From Haberlea rhodopensis (taxonomy: Eukaryota; Streptophyta; Magnoliopsida; Lamiales; Gesneriaceae), in NCBI GenBank assembly GCA_907163345.1, contig CAJQUN010000009.1:806001-870000 (forward strand): 64,000 nucleotides of DNA, given 5' to 3'. Under the pieces are notes generated by a model that searched no databases, was not told where the DNA came from, and saw nothing but the letters and a program-made list of their open reading frames with translations. Positions 46,824-58,291 of the stretch are shown in pieces; the first letter of the stretch is position 1; each line of letters starts with the position of its first letter. The position numbers and the translations under genes are program-made.

Positions 46824-49182
46824 AATGATTTCAACTTCTGATTTTTTACATTTTTCGGATTATATTATTCGCAATATTATAATGTCTGAAATTCCTCGTT
46901 GATTACTAATATATCGTGTTTTCTCAACGTTGCGAAGAATATATTTGTAAAATTTGATCTCAGTTATATTCTATATCACATATTCTATCAAAACCATTTA
47001 ATGTTGCCAACTTTTTTGTACAAAACAGGTTAAAAATTATTATGTTTTACTATATATAAAAATTAGATTTGACTGCTCAACAACATAAATAATAATATAC
47101 AGAAAAGTCCAAGTAACCGACAACGTGTGTTATTATTTATATTCGAATAAAATATGAAATTAGACATTGAGCATAAGATTTTTCTTCAAATTCTTAGAAT
47201 ATGACAATTTTATAATGGCCTACTTATTGTCCGATTATAAATTTTATGATATTTTTTCCTTAAAAAACGATGGAATTTGTACTTAATAGTAGTCACGGGA
47301 TATCGTGCTGTGCAACTTTCACCGGCCCATGCCTCTCTTAGCACTCACATTTAACTTGCTGACTGTATCAATGAGCTACTCTCCCCCACAGGATATTGTT
47401 TTTTTTTATTTATATATATTCTTATTTTGTCTAAATCTATTAGATTTAATGTTTGAGATGTACTTATGTGAATGACGAATGTACTTGAAGGGATGGGAGA
47501 TATATGTACCCTCAAAATTATATTTTTCTATTATACTAATTTTTTTATTAAAAAAAATTTACGTTTTAGACCAACAAATTATATTTTGACTCCTCTATTA
47601 TAAAAAAAAGAATTTTTGTCATCGGTTTTTTATGTTCCTCTAAACAAAAATTCTACATTTGCCTTGCATATGAGGAGGGACAAGCTAACAAAAAAATTCG
47701 AAGTCTGATGCTTGAGCTGCTATGTTATCTATTGCAAATTTAATTTCCAAAGTGGGTTATCATCCTTAAGTTTGATTAGAATTAAAGACTCAATCAATTT
47801 TATAAATCGACAATGGGGCTTTTGGATGGACGTGACATCTATATGGGAGATAGATTATTGTTGATTATTTTTTTATATCTCGGAATAAGTAAATTCAAAA
47901 TACTTAGGAAGTAATAGTCAAATTAAAGACGAATGAAATTGTATATTTCTAATGACAACACATCAAACACAAAATTGGAATATATTGGAGGTTGAACCGA
48001 TAAAATCGTGAACCAGAAGAAGAGCTGGTTCGAGTGCTTTTCTTTGTTGAATGCATGTTTTATTAATGAATATTTATAATTGAGAATACTCAGATAATCT
48101 ACTATTTAGAGAATTTAATGTGGCTTTATCTTGTACATGTACAATAAAATATTTGATTTTGTATTTGATAAGAATTGACTAACCGATTAATCGGTTGAAT
48201 CAGTGACCCAATAGCCCGATACTTTGAATGAGTCAATGTATAGGTCTGGCTTAAAAACTATGAGCATGACAATTGTGACGACTCAAAGGACGAATCCAGA
48301 ATGTTTCCCAGAAACTTAAGAATTGTTGTCACTTGAGTAACAACACATCCAAGAAGTGCGTCCCTCGTTTGGAAAGTGTGAAATAGTATATTCATAACAT
48401 TATTCTCATATTATGATTACCCTTTTATCTTTCCTGAGAAGCTAAGTTTGGAGAAACCATTCTTGTACTAATTCCCATTATTGCATTTTCCAATGCCTTT
48501 TGGCCATGTAATTATCACCAATGACCACACTTCGATAATTAATTCTTCAAATTATTTTTGAAATAAAGGCATCTTACCGTCAAAAAATAAGGACCCGAAT
48601 ATAAAACAAAATGATAGGATCGAACGTCTACCATTAGACAAAAAATTATAGTTGTTAATAAAGACATAACTTTATTTCTGGCTGTGTAGAGCCTCATACT
48701 AAGCGATAGACGGATATGTGGAGCTGCATCACATGGTTTTTAATGAGTCAGGTTTTTTATACTTTAGATTGTACACTTCGTCCATAATTGCAGAAAAGAA
48801 TAGTTGGGTACTCCCAACAATCCCTCAAAAATTGCTTTCTTGGTTGTTCGAACCCATTACCGCACCCTGATACCAATTGTTAGGATCAAACGGTTACCTC
48901 ACTAGGTAAAAAGCTATAGCTATTAGCATATGCAAAATTTTATTTCCTTATGCTTTGGTAGCACAAAGTCCATATTAAGCAATATGCATGTGATAATGAA
49001 TCAGATTTGTTATGTCTTATACGACACACCTGCATCTATGAATGCACACAAGAATTGATATGCACCACTCCCAACACAAAATATCGATAAAAGAAATCGA
49101 AATAATTTAAATCATTACTCGACTAATTTGATGAAATCGGTTTAAATATATTCGAAAAACAAATACAAATATTAATCAGCAT
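46824..49182. other. Intergenic AT-rich DNA, no gene
   Basis: No domain-bearing frame. Near 48868-48885, TGATACCAATTGTTAGGATC resembles a reversed LTR/PBS junction (CCTAACA-ATTGGTATCA), so a decayed LTR retroelement may cover part of 48600-49100. The evidence is too weak to annotate. Confidence 0.4.
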
Positions 49183-49771
49183 TTAATTAATAATTTTCTT
49201 AACAAATGGACGTGGTGTACATTTAGCCAACAGGGGTTGTACCTTAGGCGTGGTGACCCACTCCTTCACTCATATCAATTTCCTCCATCTTTTTCCAATC
49301 AAAGCACTGTATCAATGAGCCCAGGCCCACACCAATAGCAGAAATCGCCAAATTTTCACCTGGGCAGGCCCGTCTTCCTGACCCAAAAGGAATTAACCTA
49401 TAGCCCAAATCTTTCTTCCCCTCTAAGCCCGCACCGGATCCGCCCAAATTTTTGGATTGTGGTGAATTTCCCAGGAGTTGACTAGGAGTATTGTGTTCCC
49501 GCCGGAATTCGGTACGGGACCACCATCCACTCCACGAGGACCGGTGAGGCATAAGAATGGATACCGGAGGATGCAAGCGGAGCATTTCTAGGATGATGTG
49601 GCGGAGATATGGAAGCGCCGCCACGTCGGATTCGGTGATGAGGCGTTCGGTTCCGACGTATGTGTCGATTTCGGATTGCGCCTTTTTGAGAACGTGTGGA
49701 TTGTCGAGTAATAAGGAAAATGCCCACTCTACTGCGATTGCTGATGTTGAAGAACCTCCTTGGAGCAGAAC
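49183..49771 (-). pseudogene. CYP81-like cytochrome P450, second-exon relic
   Basis: An intron acceptor precedes 49771. The frame encodes the I-helix region (QGGSSTSAIAVEWAFSLLL), then EIDTYVGTERLITESDV, and the K-helix LRHIILEMLRLHPP with the ExxR motif (EMLR). A frameshift follows near PHRSS. The heme-binding loop LIPFGSGRRACPGENLA with the axial Cys is intact. A second frameshift near SEGVGHH leads to TPKVQPLLAKC and a TAA at 49183-49185. Order and text match CYP81. The I-helix reads GGSST where AGTDT is usual, the segment after PHRSS is scrambled, and no first exon is found upstream. Hence a pseudogene. Confidence 0.88.
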
Positions 49772-50097
49772 CTGAAATTATAAATTATGTAAGTGATTTT
49801 TTAAGTAATTTTATCTACCATGCTAAATTGAAAGTTAATCAAAAATTGGTGATTGTTGAATTAATTTCTGCAATAATTATATGATTAAATATGTGCAATC
49901 TACTAGTTTTTAACTGATTTTATTAATCGACTTTCACATTGATTTAAATTAGATAGATCCTTCACATCATTAAAAGAACAAAACTTAACTGTGGGACTTA
50001 AATTGCAAAAATAAATAAAGTCTCACTCAATCATTAGAGATATTTATGCCGCTCAATCTTGACATCGACTGGTCCAAATATTCTTGTTTTGTTGTTG

Positions 50098-50167
<70 letters not shown>

Positions 50168-50241
50168 GTGTGTGTGTGTATTGTAGATCTATTTCTGTGC
50201 TGGATGATGGTAACATTTTGGCATTTGTATCATGTAAAAAG
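49772..50241. other. Former P450 intron/upstream DNA with (TA)n tract
   Basis: No first P450 exon is visible. A pure TA microsatellite spans 50100-50162, followed by a short GT tract (50167-50179). Confidence 0.6.
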
Positions 50242-51170
50242 TGTTGGAAATAAGTGTTGGAAATTCGGTGTGAATTATATTAAAACGTAACCAAAGAAAA
50301 TTGAGTTTCGGATTTTCTGAGTGCCTCGATTGATTGGCGTGTGTCGCTCGATCGATCGAGATAGTGAAAAACGAAAAAACTTTTTTCTGCTATGGGCGAT
50401 CGATCGCGCCTCAGTGGGCGATCGATCGTCTAAGACATAAATTTTAAAGAATAAGGCGCGATCGATCGTGCCTCTGAGCGCGATCGATTGCGCCCTGCAT
50501 AAGGTGCGGACATTCACGTGTGGTTGCGTTTTTTCCTGATTGGACACATCTAGATGGTGTCTTTTGATGGCACTACATGGTATAGTATAAAAGGAACAAC
50601 TACTGAACAAATTACAATGATTTTTTTCGAAAATAAAACACAAGATTGAAGCAAAAATCTTGCAAAATTTCTGCACAATCATCTTGTTCATCCTTCATTT
50701 TAGTTGATCACTTTTAAACCTTTGTGGTTTAAATTATTTGTGAATTGAAGTGCTTCTTTCACAAATCGTAAGTCGTTGTATCTTGGGAGACAAATTGCAA
50801 TTGAAACGTTAACACCAAGACGGGGCAATATTGTCTTAAGGACGAAGATTACAAATATCTCATATTTTTCAATATTCTTGTTTAAAGTTTTGTTATTAGC
50901 ATTTCGTATTCAAGTTCTGTAACAGATCAATTTTTATAGTGAAAAATTTATATTGGACAAGGCTCCGTGGTTTTCCTTTATTCTTGAGGGTTTTTCACAT
51001 AAATATTATGGTACGTTTATTTTTTGTTACACTTACTTTACCGAATATAGAAAATAACGGAGCACATCAACTGATTTGTTTGTTTATGTATTTTTTTTTA
51101 TTGAAAACGACATGTATTTTAATATTGAATTGTGCATACAAGAATTTCTAAAATTTCCATGTTCCAGGAT
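50242..51170 (+). mobile_element. Probable LTR with GATCGATCG palindromes; right edge uncertain
   Basis: TGTTGGAAAT starts occur at 50242 and 50255. Five CGATCGAT-containing motifs lie at about 50347-50490. Downstream text GGCTCCGTGGTTTTCC, then GAGGGTTTTTCACATAAA (50962-51004), is the standard end region of Tork/Tnt1-type Copia LTRs. No internal genes adjoin it, so it is solo or truncated. Confidence 0.6.
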
Positions 51171-51448
51171 TGTTGATCTTATCATAATTTAATTAAAAAT
51201 AATAAATTTTAATAAATAATAATCAATATTATGAATTTAATTAAAATAATAAAATTTATAGTTAATCTTATCATAATTTCAATCATATCTTTTATTAATA
51301 ATATTAAAAATAATATAATTTATAATAATAAAAAAATAATATCATTAACAAGGATCCATTGGCAAAACAATAATACATTATCTAATCATGTTTACCATCT
51401 CAATATTAGTCTTTCGAAATAAACATAACATTATTTATCCAACACTAT

Positions 51449-51840
51449 TATGTTGGGTTTTGTGAATTTAATTAATCTTGATTTTGATATTAACAAAGTT
51501 TGTTATTGTGTTGCTAACATATTTCATCAAACGTGAAGTTTATAGATGATATTTTACAGTTTGATTAATTGTAAAAAAAGTTATTTTGCTGAAACAAGAA
51601 TTCAACATCGGTTGACCCCGAGCGCAACCGATTGAATCAATCATATCTCATAGCTTGGATATTGAAACAACATGCTTTCAAAGGGGTTGAACAACCAACT
51701 CAATTTATTACCATTCGTATTTCAGAGCAGCAATCTGATTCGAAGGTTTACTTGATGAAAATGTGTCTGCAACACTCTGCTCTAGCAAAGCATAATAGCA
51801 AGCTGCTACAGCAGAGCAACTGTTATATATTGGCCATAAC
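51449..51840 (+). mobile_element. LTR fragment beginning TGTTGGG
   Basis: TGTTGGGTTTTGTGAATTT followed by TTGATTTTGATATTAACAAAG matches the usual opening of Copia LTRs. It contains CGGTTGACCCCGAGCGCAACCG (51609-51630), another palindrome-like insert. The remaining part could not be delimited. Confidence 0.4.
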
Positions 51841-52432
51841 TCCCAGTTCGGCTATTGGAATGGATAGATTCAAGATGGGTTGAAAAGATAAGACGGCGAT
51901 CTATAAGTTATATTTAGAAGTTGAAGCTTGAATCAAATCCTAAGAAGGAGAAAAAACATCTGCAGGTTTCGGGTTGTGCAGCTGAATGCAGCAAACTTGA
52001 CATACCATTAGTGTTGGTAACATTTTGTTTTTACGCAATGCTAGAGATTATCCAAATGTTTTTTTTAACGTGCAGTATTTGTGCCACAAATTTTGTATGT
52101 AATAATTTTTTGTCTTTAAATAGTGAAATTTTGCTTTGGCTTATCAAATAGACTACTTGTGATGTGCATGCATATACAGTCATGGACAAGAGCGACTCTA
52201 GCCAAGACTTATTGCCCAAATTTTGCTTATATATATATAGCTTAAATTATAAATATTTATTGCACCCCACACTAAAAGTATTTATAGCCCACAATAATTT
52301 TTAATCCATTTTAAAAGTATTTTATTCGAAATAAATTTGATCGTACTAGGTTAAAATTTCTCTTTATGTCCCTGAAAATGCTGCATGTCATTTCCCAAAA
52401 AGTCACAAAATAAGCTCGACATGGTCAATATG
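51841..52432. other. Unassigned sequence between LTR fragments
   Basis: No gene seen. It may be the rest of the LTR starting at 51449. Confidence 0.35.
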
Positions 52433-53638
52433 TGATAAGTACTATTTTTACACTTATATTTATATGTTTTCTAGAATATGATGAAAAGGCATAAAATTAC
52501 GATGAAAACATGGAAAGAAACTCAACCAATGAAGAACGTTGAAATGAAGAAAGAAAATTGATCCTGAATGAACTGACATCAGTGATCGATAGCTGGGAAC
52601 ACCTAGCGATCGATCGTCGAAGGCAGTAAAAAAATATTTCAGAGATCGATCGCCGGGTAAAGGTAGAGATCGATCGTTGAACGAGGTTTTGCCCATATTT
52701 AGTGCGGCAGCTAGGGTTTGGATGGGAAGGAAACTTATTATAGTTGGACTCCTTTAACTTGTTTAAAAGGGACTCTTGTCCACACACTTAAGTAGGGTGA
52801 TAACATTCATTCACCACCATATTTCACAAACTTGGAACCATCCCAGCAAAGAGAATCGAAGAACACAATCGAGAAATAAGCAAGAGAAGAAACAATAATC
52901 AACGAACGAAGTCGATGTCGAGAGTTTATTCTTAATTCTAAACTTTAGTTTTGTAATATTTTGAATTAGTTATGTTGGAATGTTGAGAAACACTTTTAAA
53001 CATCGTTCTTTGTCTATGATTATGAATTAAGTTTGCTTTATCAAGATGAGTGAATCATTTGCTTAAACCTATGATTTTTTGTTATTATTATTGATTAACA
53101 CCAAAAATCTTCTAAGGCATGCTTTATTGTTCTTAATGTTTTTGAAGCTTAGCTACATTCAATTGATTTTATGTGTTATAACTGATATCGAGAGATGATA
53201 TATTAATATGATAAAATAATTCATGCCATTGAGATCGAGAGATAAAATCAAATACACGTGTGATAGCTATAGATTACCAATCGAAGAAAGGAGAGTTACT
53301 TGTTGCAATTCGATATTAGGTTTGATATAACTCGAGAAGGTATATTGGATAATCTAGGAAAACTAGTCACCTTAGGAATACATGTAAATTCAATCAAAAG
53401 TAATAAAAGAATTGTAGGGATTGCAATATGTCAATTGAAATCTTTATAATTCTCTCAAATGGATTTTCTCGTGATCTTCAAATATTTCGGTTGGAATTTA
53501 GTATTTTATTTTGTTATTTAGTTAGTTTATTCATTATAATTTCATAGGTTACTTATAGTTTAAATAATATTATTTTGTACTTATTAGTTAGTCATTGGTT
53601 CGACAATCATGTTTTTAGCAATATATTAAATCTTATCA
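52433..53638 (+). mobile_element. Probable solo LTR (TGATAAG...CTTATCA) with GATCGATCG motifs
   Basis: Termini TGATAAG and CTTATCA are 7-bp inverted repeats with TG...CA ends. The opening TGATAAGTACTATTTTTACAC is typical of some plant Ty3-gypsy LTRs. Three palindromic GATCGATCG-type motifs lie at about 52607-52678. A CTAGGGTTTGGATGGGAAGG segment and a long AT-rich 3' half follow. No matching 5-bp duplication was seen. Confidence 0.55.
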
Positions 53639-54520
53639 CCGCACGCGCTTGCGGTTTAGATCGTATATAAATTGAATTGATAAAATTTTGTTAAAATAAA
53701 AGTACTCTAAATATGCACTTTTGATCGTGCCAATACCTTTCCGAATTTCCCCTTTTTCTTTTATTTTTTGATATTTTTCCAACTGTGTACCTCAGTACCT
53801 CGTATCTATGTGATATCCATATATATGGAGATTATTTGACACGGCATATGATTAACTTCGAAATACCGTACGTTGTCGTTGAACATGTTTTACGGAAAGT
53901 TTCCATGACAACATTTGAATAGAGTAAAAGTTAGCGATGTTTTAGGAACTACATTTTTCAAATATGTGGTTGGATGGCCTTATCCTTGTTGGGACAAACT
54001 GTCTTTTCTTCTGTCTGAATCAAAGGTCTGCATTCGGGCATTATAGTCATATGGTGGTTAGTCTAGCACCAACCACCTGAAACAAGTGGACTTCTGTGTT
54101 CTTTGCTTATCTCCTACTCCAAGACTCATTCTGTCCGAGCCCACTTTGCATCAGCATGAACACTATCGGTTTAACGAGTTACAACCAAGGTTCTAAATTT
54201 AATTTGGATATATGGGGTCTATATTTTATGTGAATCTCACATATCCGAATTGAACTCTTGATCTAAGCATTAAGGTATTGTGTTTATGCTAGTAAAAACT
54301 CGCTAAGGCTTAAAATCTCTTCGGTCCACGTCGATCTCGTCGGACTTCTCCTACTTCTAAGCCAATTGGGAACTTCATTTTCTGATTGTAGGTCGAGGGC
54401 ACAACCTAAAAGATGCTGATGGCCGGGAGTTTTGATAAAAATTCGAATAAAACCAAGTCTATCGGTTTTACTAAATTGCAGATCAAACCAAGACATCAAT
54501 AATTAAAAGTCAAACCAAAT
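53639..54520. other. Intergenic; nothing recognised
   Basis: No gene or clear element. A short repeat near 54255-54295 resembles 34735-34780. Confidence 0.45.
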
Positions 54521-54637
54521 CCAGCTCCTGGGTCTAGCACAGTTGGTAAGAGCACATCCCCACTTTGAAGAGATTTGATTTAGAGTCGCACAGTATTCGG
54601 AAAAATATTTAGCCCCCATCCTCTCTCAAAAAAAAAA
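54521..54637 (+). mobile_element. tRNA-derived SINE, about 117 bp, with poly(A) and TSD
   Basis: GGTCTAGCACAGTTGGTAAGAGC provides a polymerase III box A (TAGCACAGTTGG). A degenerate box B (GATTTAGAGTC) lies about 35 bases on, and the element ends in A10. AGTCAAACCAAAT before it and AGTCACAACCAAAT after it form a target duplication with one indel. Confidence 0.75.
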
Positions 54638-54649
54638 GTCACAACCAAA

Positions 54650-55690
54650 TTGGGATTTTCGCTTGGTTTAGTTTGGATGATCAGTTTAAAATTTTGATTT
54701 TTTTTCAAATGAAATATTTTAATTATTTTTAAACACATCAATTATAAATAAACAAATATCAATGTACACACGAACATTATAATATTTAACAATATATTGT
54801 ATGACAATTACATTAAAAATTTAGCATAAAACTATAAAATCTCAAAATGAATTAATCGTCTATATTAACAAATATATCTTAAAAATAGTAAAAAAATAAA
54901 TATATTTGAGAGATTAATAAAATCAACCAAAGACAAATTTATCGCTAAAAAAAATCGCACACTACTTACACTTAAAACAGGAGAGATATTCATCTTCTAT
55001 GCTCATTAAAAAAATGTACTCTGTAAATTCTTTTAGGTTTCTGCTTTTCACCTAATTATCGTTAACGATACGAACATACTTTGAGGCCTGCTATATGGGT
55101 TAATTTCAATTTTTGATTTATCAAAACGAAATTCATTATCATATGAACTAAAAAAACATAGTAAAATAATTTTAATAAAGTTTACTATATAATTTTATAT
55201 TTACAAAATTGGTTTGGTCTAGTTTGAATCTTTTTAATTAAACTTGGAATCAAGCCAATTTTCAATTTAATTAATTTTAAAACCAATCCAAATCACGATC
55301 GAATAAAATTCCAAATCAAGACTATGATTTAGTTTCGTCTTTGATTTGGTTCGGTTTTGCTCACCGCTAGGCTATGGGACTAATATTTTGTGTTTGTATC
55401 CTCAGGTCGTCTAGTTTATCAGTCGCGGAGTCGGTGGAGTCGGTGGAGTCGGTGGAGCAGGAGTAGAATTAGTTATGATAAAACAGGCGAAGGGGTATAA
55501 CCTTATTTTTAAAAACACATAGGTTTAAAGTTTATGTTTTCAAAATACGGGGTTTGGATATTAGTTAATATAACACTAGCTTAGGCAATCTCCAACCACA
55601 AACTTCATTTTAGCGCAAGTTTTACACCAAAATAGTACAATTTCTACACCAAACACAAAGCGCATCTTGTGAGGGCACAATCCTAATTAT
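54650..55690. other. AT-rich intergenic DNA
   Basis: No gene. A short GTCGGTGGA tandem (GGAGTCGGTGGAGTCGGTGGA type) lies at 55428-55457. Confidence 0.5.
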
Positions 55691-56560
55691 GTGATTAATG
55701 ATCACAAAATGATAATAACGTAAACAATGGAAAATTTGTTTAACATTTCTTAACATGTGGCCCTAAAAATTTCGGCATGACCTCATCATACGAGGAACAC
55801 AACCTCAATATCAATAGAATATACTGAAAATATATAGACATATACCATCAGTTTATATCCATCAACAGAAATCAACATACACGTATCAAACTAGTAAACA
55901 CATACCATACTGAGCTAAAATAAACTAAATATACAAAGACTTATCACACCCCAGTGATACTTCCCTGGTACAAAAACTGATGGGATAAACAGGAGTAAAG
56001 CCTCAAATGTGACTCCCACCGGACGGGCCTCTCTGGCATCCTGATCACATGTACTACCCATCATTACCCACACACGAAGACAACAACAGCCCCCCTTTGA
56101 GGTGAGCAAAAATTCAATATGGAACGAACAAAAGAAATATCACATATATATATAACATGATATATGAAATGAAATGCAGTGCAATGCATACCATGTCATG
56201 TCGGTATCATATCGTACACTCATCCACTGGGTATATCTGAATCAATAAACGAAAGTCCAATCATATCAGAATAGCTCGAGCCTCTGAAGCCTATATGGTA
56301 TCCAGACGGATGGACGTCGGCAAAGCGCCACCAACCCCGAGTCCTGACATCACATAATCATATAGGGATATCCAGAAGGATGACATCAACAATGTGCCAC
56401 TAATCCTCGTCTCAACAAAGCATATCAATCAAAGGGGACCGCGATCCCCTATGCTATCGGGCCATGTAATGCCGACAGTATCGCAGTACCAATCCCCAAT
56501 GACCGATATCAGAATCTAAGAAATATCAGGGTATTCAAGGATTATAACTCAACATGTATG
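55691..56560 (-). mobile_element. LTR-like sequence of a Ty3-gypsy element, minus orientation
   Basis: Minus-strand text such as GGACTCGGGGTTGGTGGCGC with GACGTCCATCCGTCTGGATA (near 56300-56345), and the segment around GAGGTCATGCCGAAATTTTT (55762-55785), resembles LTRs of plant chromoviruses. Boundaries and target duplication were not found. Confidence 0.4.
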
Positions 56561-57199
56561 TCATGCATATATGTATGCATAAAAATGATGCGTGTTAATA
56601 AAATATTTATTTTTCATACATCGATATATCAATCACGTAGCCATGTATGCTTTTTTTTTTTTGGACAAGAACTTCAAGAATCCTAATAAACTTACCTTTA
56701 AATCCAACAGCTAGCAAATACACAAAGTAGGAATCTGCTGTGTTTTATTCTCACTCGTTCGAAAATCTCAAAGTTGAAAGGAAAGGCGAAAAATAAGGCA
56801 GACCTCATGTTCCCAGATGCTATGAATATTTTTAATCGGTCCAATGTTATTTTTATTTTTCATTCCAATTTTTCTTTTATTTATTTATAAATTGGCCAAA
56901 ATGTCATTGGGTTTTATTTTGGTCAAATCAGAATAAGATTAGTAAACATTGTTACCTAACAATGTGATAAAAGCAAGAATACATGTTCCACAAAAAGACA
57001 CGTTGCATTCTCTCAAATCACATGAAATTTTGTATTATTTTATTCTTCGTTTACTTAATTTATAGCAGATTATCAAATTAATTGCCACTAGAATATTTAG
57101 AAATGATAGAAAAAAAAATTCTGACTTTACAAACTACTTATAATACCTAATTAACCTTAATCAAATCGTAAGACCTTAATAGATTCACGATTTCAATTA
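56561..57199. other. Intergenic; nothing recognised
   Basis: AT-rich, no gene. It may include the remainder of the preceding LTR. Confidence 0.4.
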
Positions 57200-57890
57200 T
57201 GTTGAGTTTGTGGCCCATATAACCTAAGTCTATTAAACCCTTTATTAACCTACACTAATTCTGATTATGGTAAAAACCTTAAGTCTGATAAATATACTCG
57301 CTTCCTTCATTATTTCACTCACTCAAAATCGTGCGCCGCCCTATTCCTCTCAATCTGCACATGCGTCTCTTTTCTTTGAGAATTCCAGCTCTTCCTTTGT
57401 GGTTCAGTGTGTTGAGAGTGTTGGTTGTCTTGTCCGGTTGCTTTGTACTCCGGTGGATAGCGGCAGAGTGTTGGCCGAGTGATTTGTGCGCTGAGTGGTT
57501 CTGTTTTCTCGAGTGCTTTGTGTGTTGAGTTGTTCTGTTTCTCGAGTGCTTTGTGCGTTGAGTTGTTCTGTATTGTGGGAGGCAGATTCATGTTCCTTGT
57601 TCAGTGGTGTTTCTGGGTGGTGGTTCTGGCCGTGATCACCTTGCTGTGTGCTTTGTGTTCTCGGTTCTTTACTTTGTGCGTCGGTGGGTTTGACAGATTT
57701 TTGGGGTATTTTCCTTCCGGTCTTTACCGACGTTTCTCTCCGTGACGTAGACTGGAAAAACAGCAGATCTGAGCCTGACTCGATATCCTTTTGAGTTTAG
57801 TATTATATTTGCATATTGTGTATTTGCATTTGAATTTGTCTTTATTTTGCAGGTACACATGGTGATGTCAAGGCCGATACCCTCCTAACA
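57200..57890 (+). repeat. 5' LTR of Copia B
   Basis: TGTTGAGTTTGTGGCCC to CCTCCTAACA. It matches 62578-62765 over the preserved part. Three tandem units of about 33 bp (GTGCTTTGTGCGTTGAGTTG type) lie at 57480-57577. Confidence 0.9.
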
Positions 57891-57891
57891 G

Positions 57892-57903
57892 TGGTATCAG
57901 AGC
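57892..57903 (+). other. Primer binding site of Copia B
   Basis: TGGTATCAGAGC, complementary to initiator tRNA-Met, one base after the LTR. Confidence 0.95.
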
Positions 57904-58291
57904 TACTATCCACGCCTGGTGGGTGAACAACGATGCTTGGGCAACGGCTGTTCGGCGGCTCAGCTCCTGCGCCAGTTCGACTTTTCGGTGGAAAAACCCC
58001 AGAGCGTTGACCTCTGGGTTGTAAGTGATTGGCTTGAACCCTAAAACTTTTACTGCCTTTTTGAGCGTCTAGGTCATATGTTCTGAGGCTTGTTTGCTGT
58101 AGAAAACTAGGAATTTGTGTGATTCTGTGTTTTCTGTGATTTTCAGTGTGGCTCACTGAAATTTTTAAAATTGTCTAAAAACTTTCAGTTTTTTCATTAT
58201 CTGTGCCTATTTTGTGTGGTTCTGCTTCTGCTGCTTACTTTGTGTATTTTGTTAGCCTGTGATTTAGTGTGCCTCATTTTTCTTGTGTGCG

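Noticed and set aside
48860..48900. Reversed LTR/PBS junction (TGATACCAATTGTTAGG)
   Set aside because: Only a partial PBS match and no LTR partner or coding region found. Left as a remark in the intergenic entry.
50275..50691. 138-residue minus-strand frame
   Set aside because: Sits across the GATCGATCG-bearing LTR. The sequence is repeat-derived with no domain.
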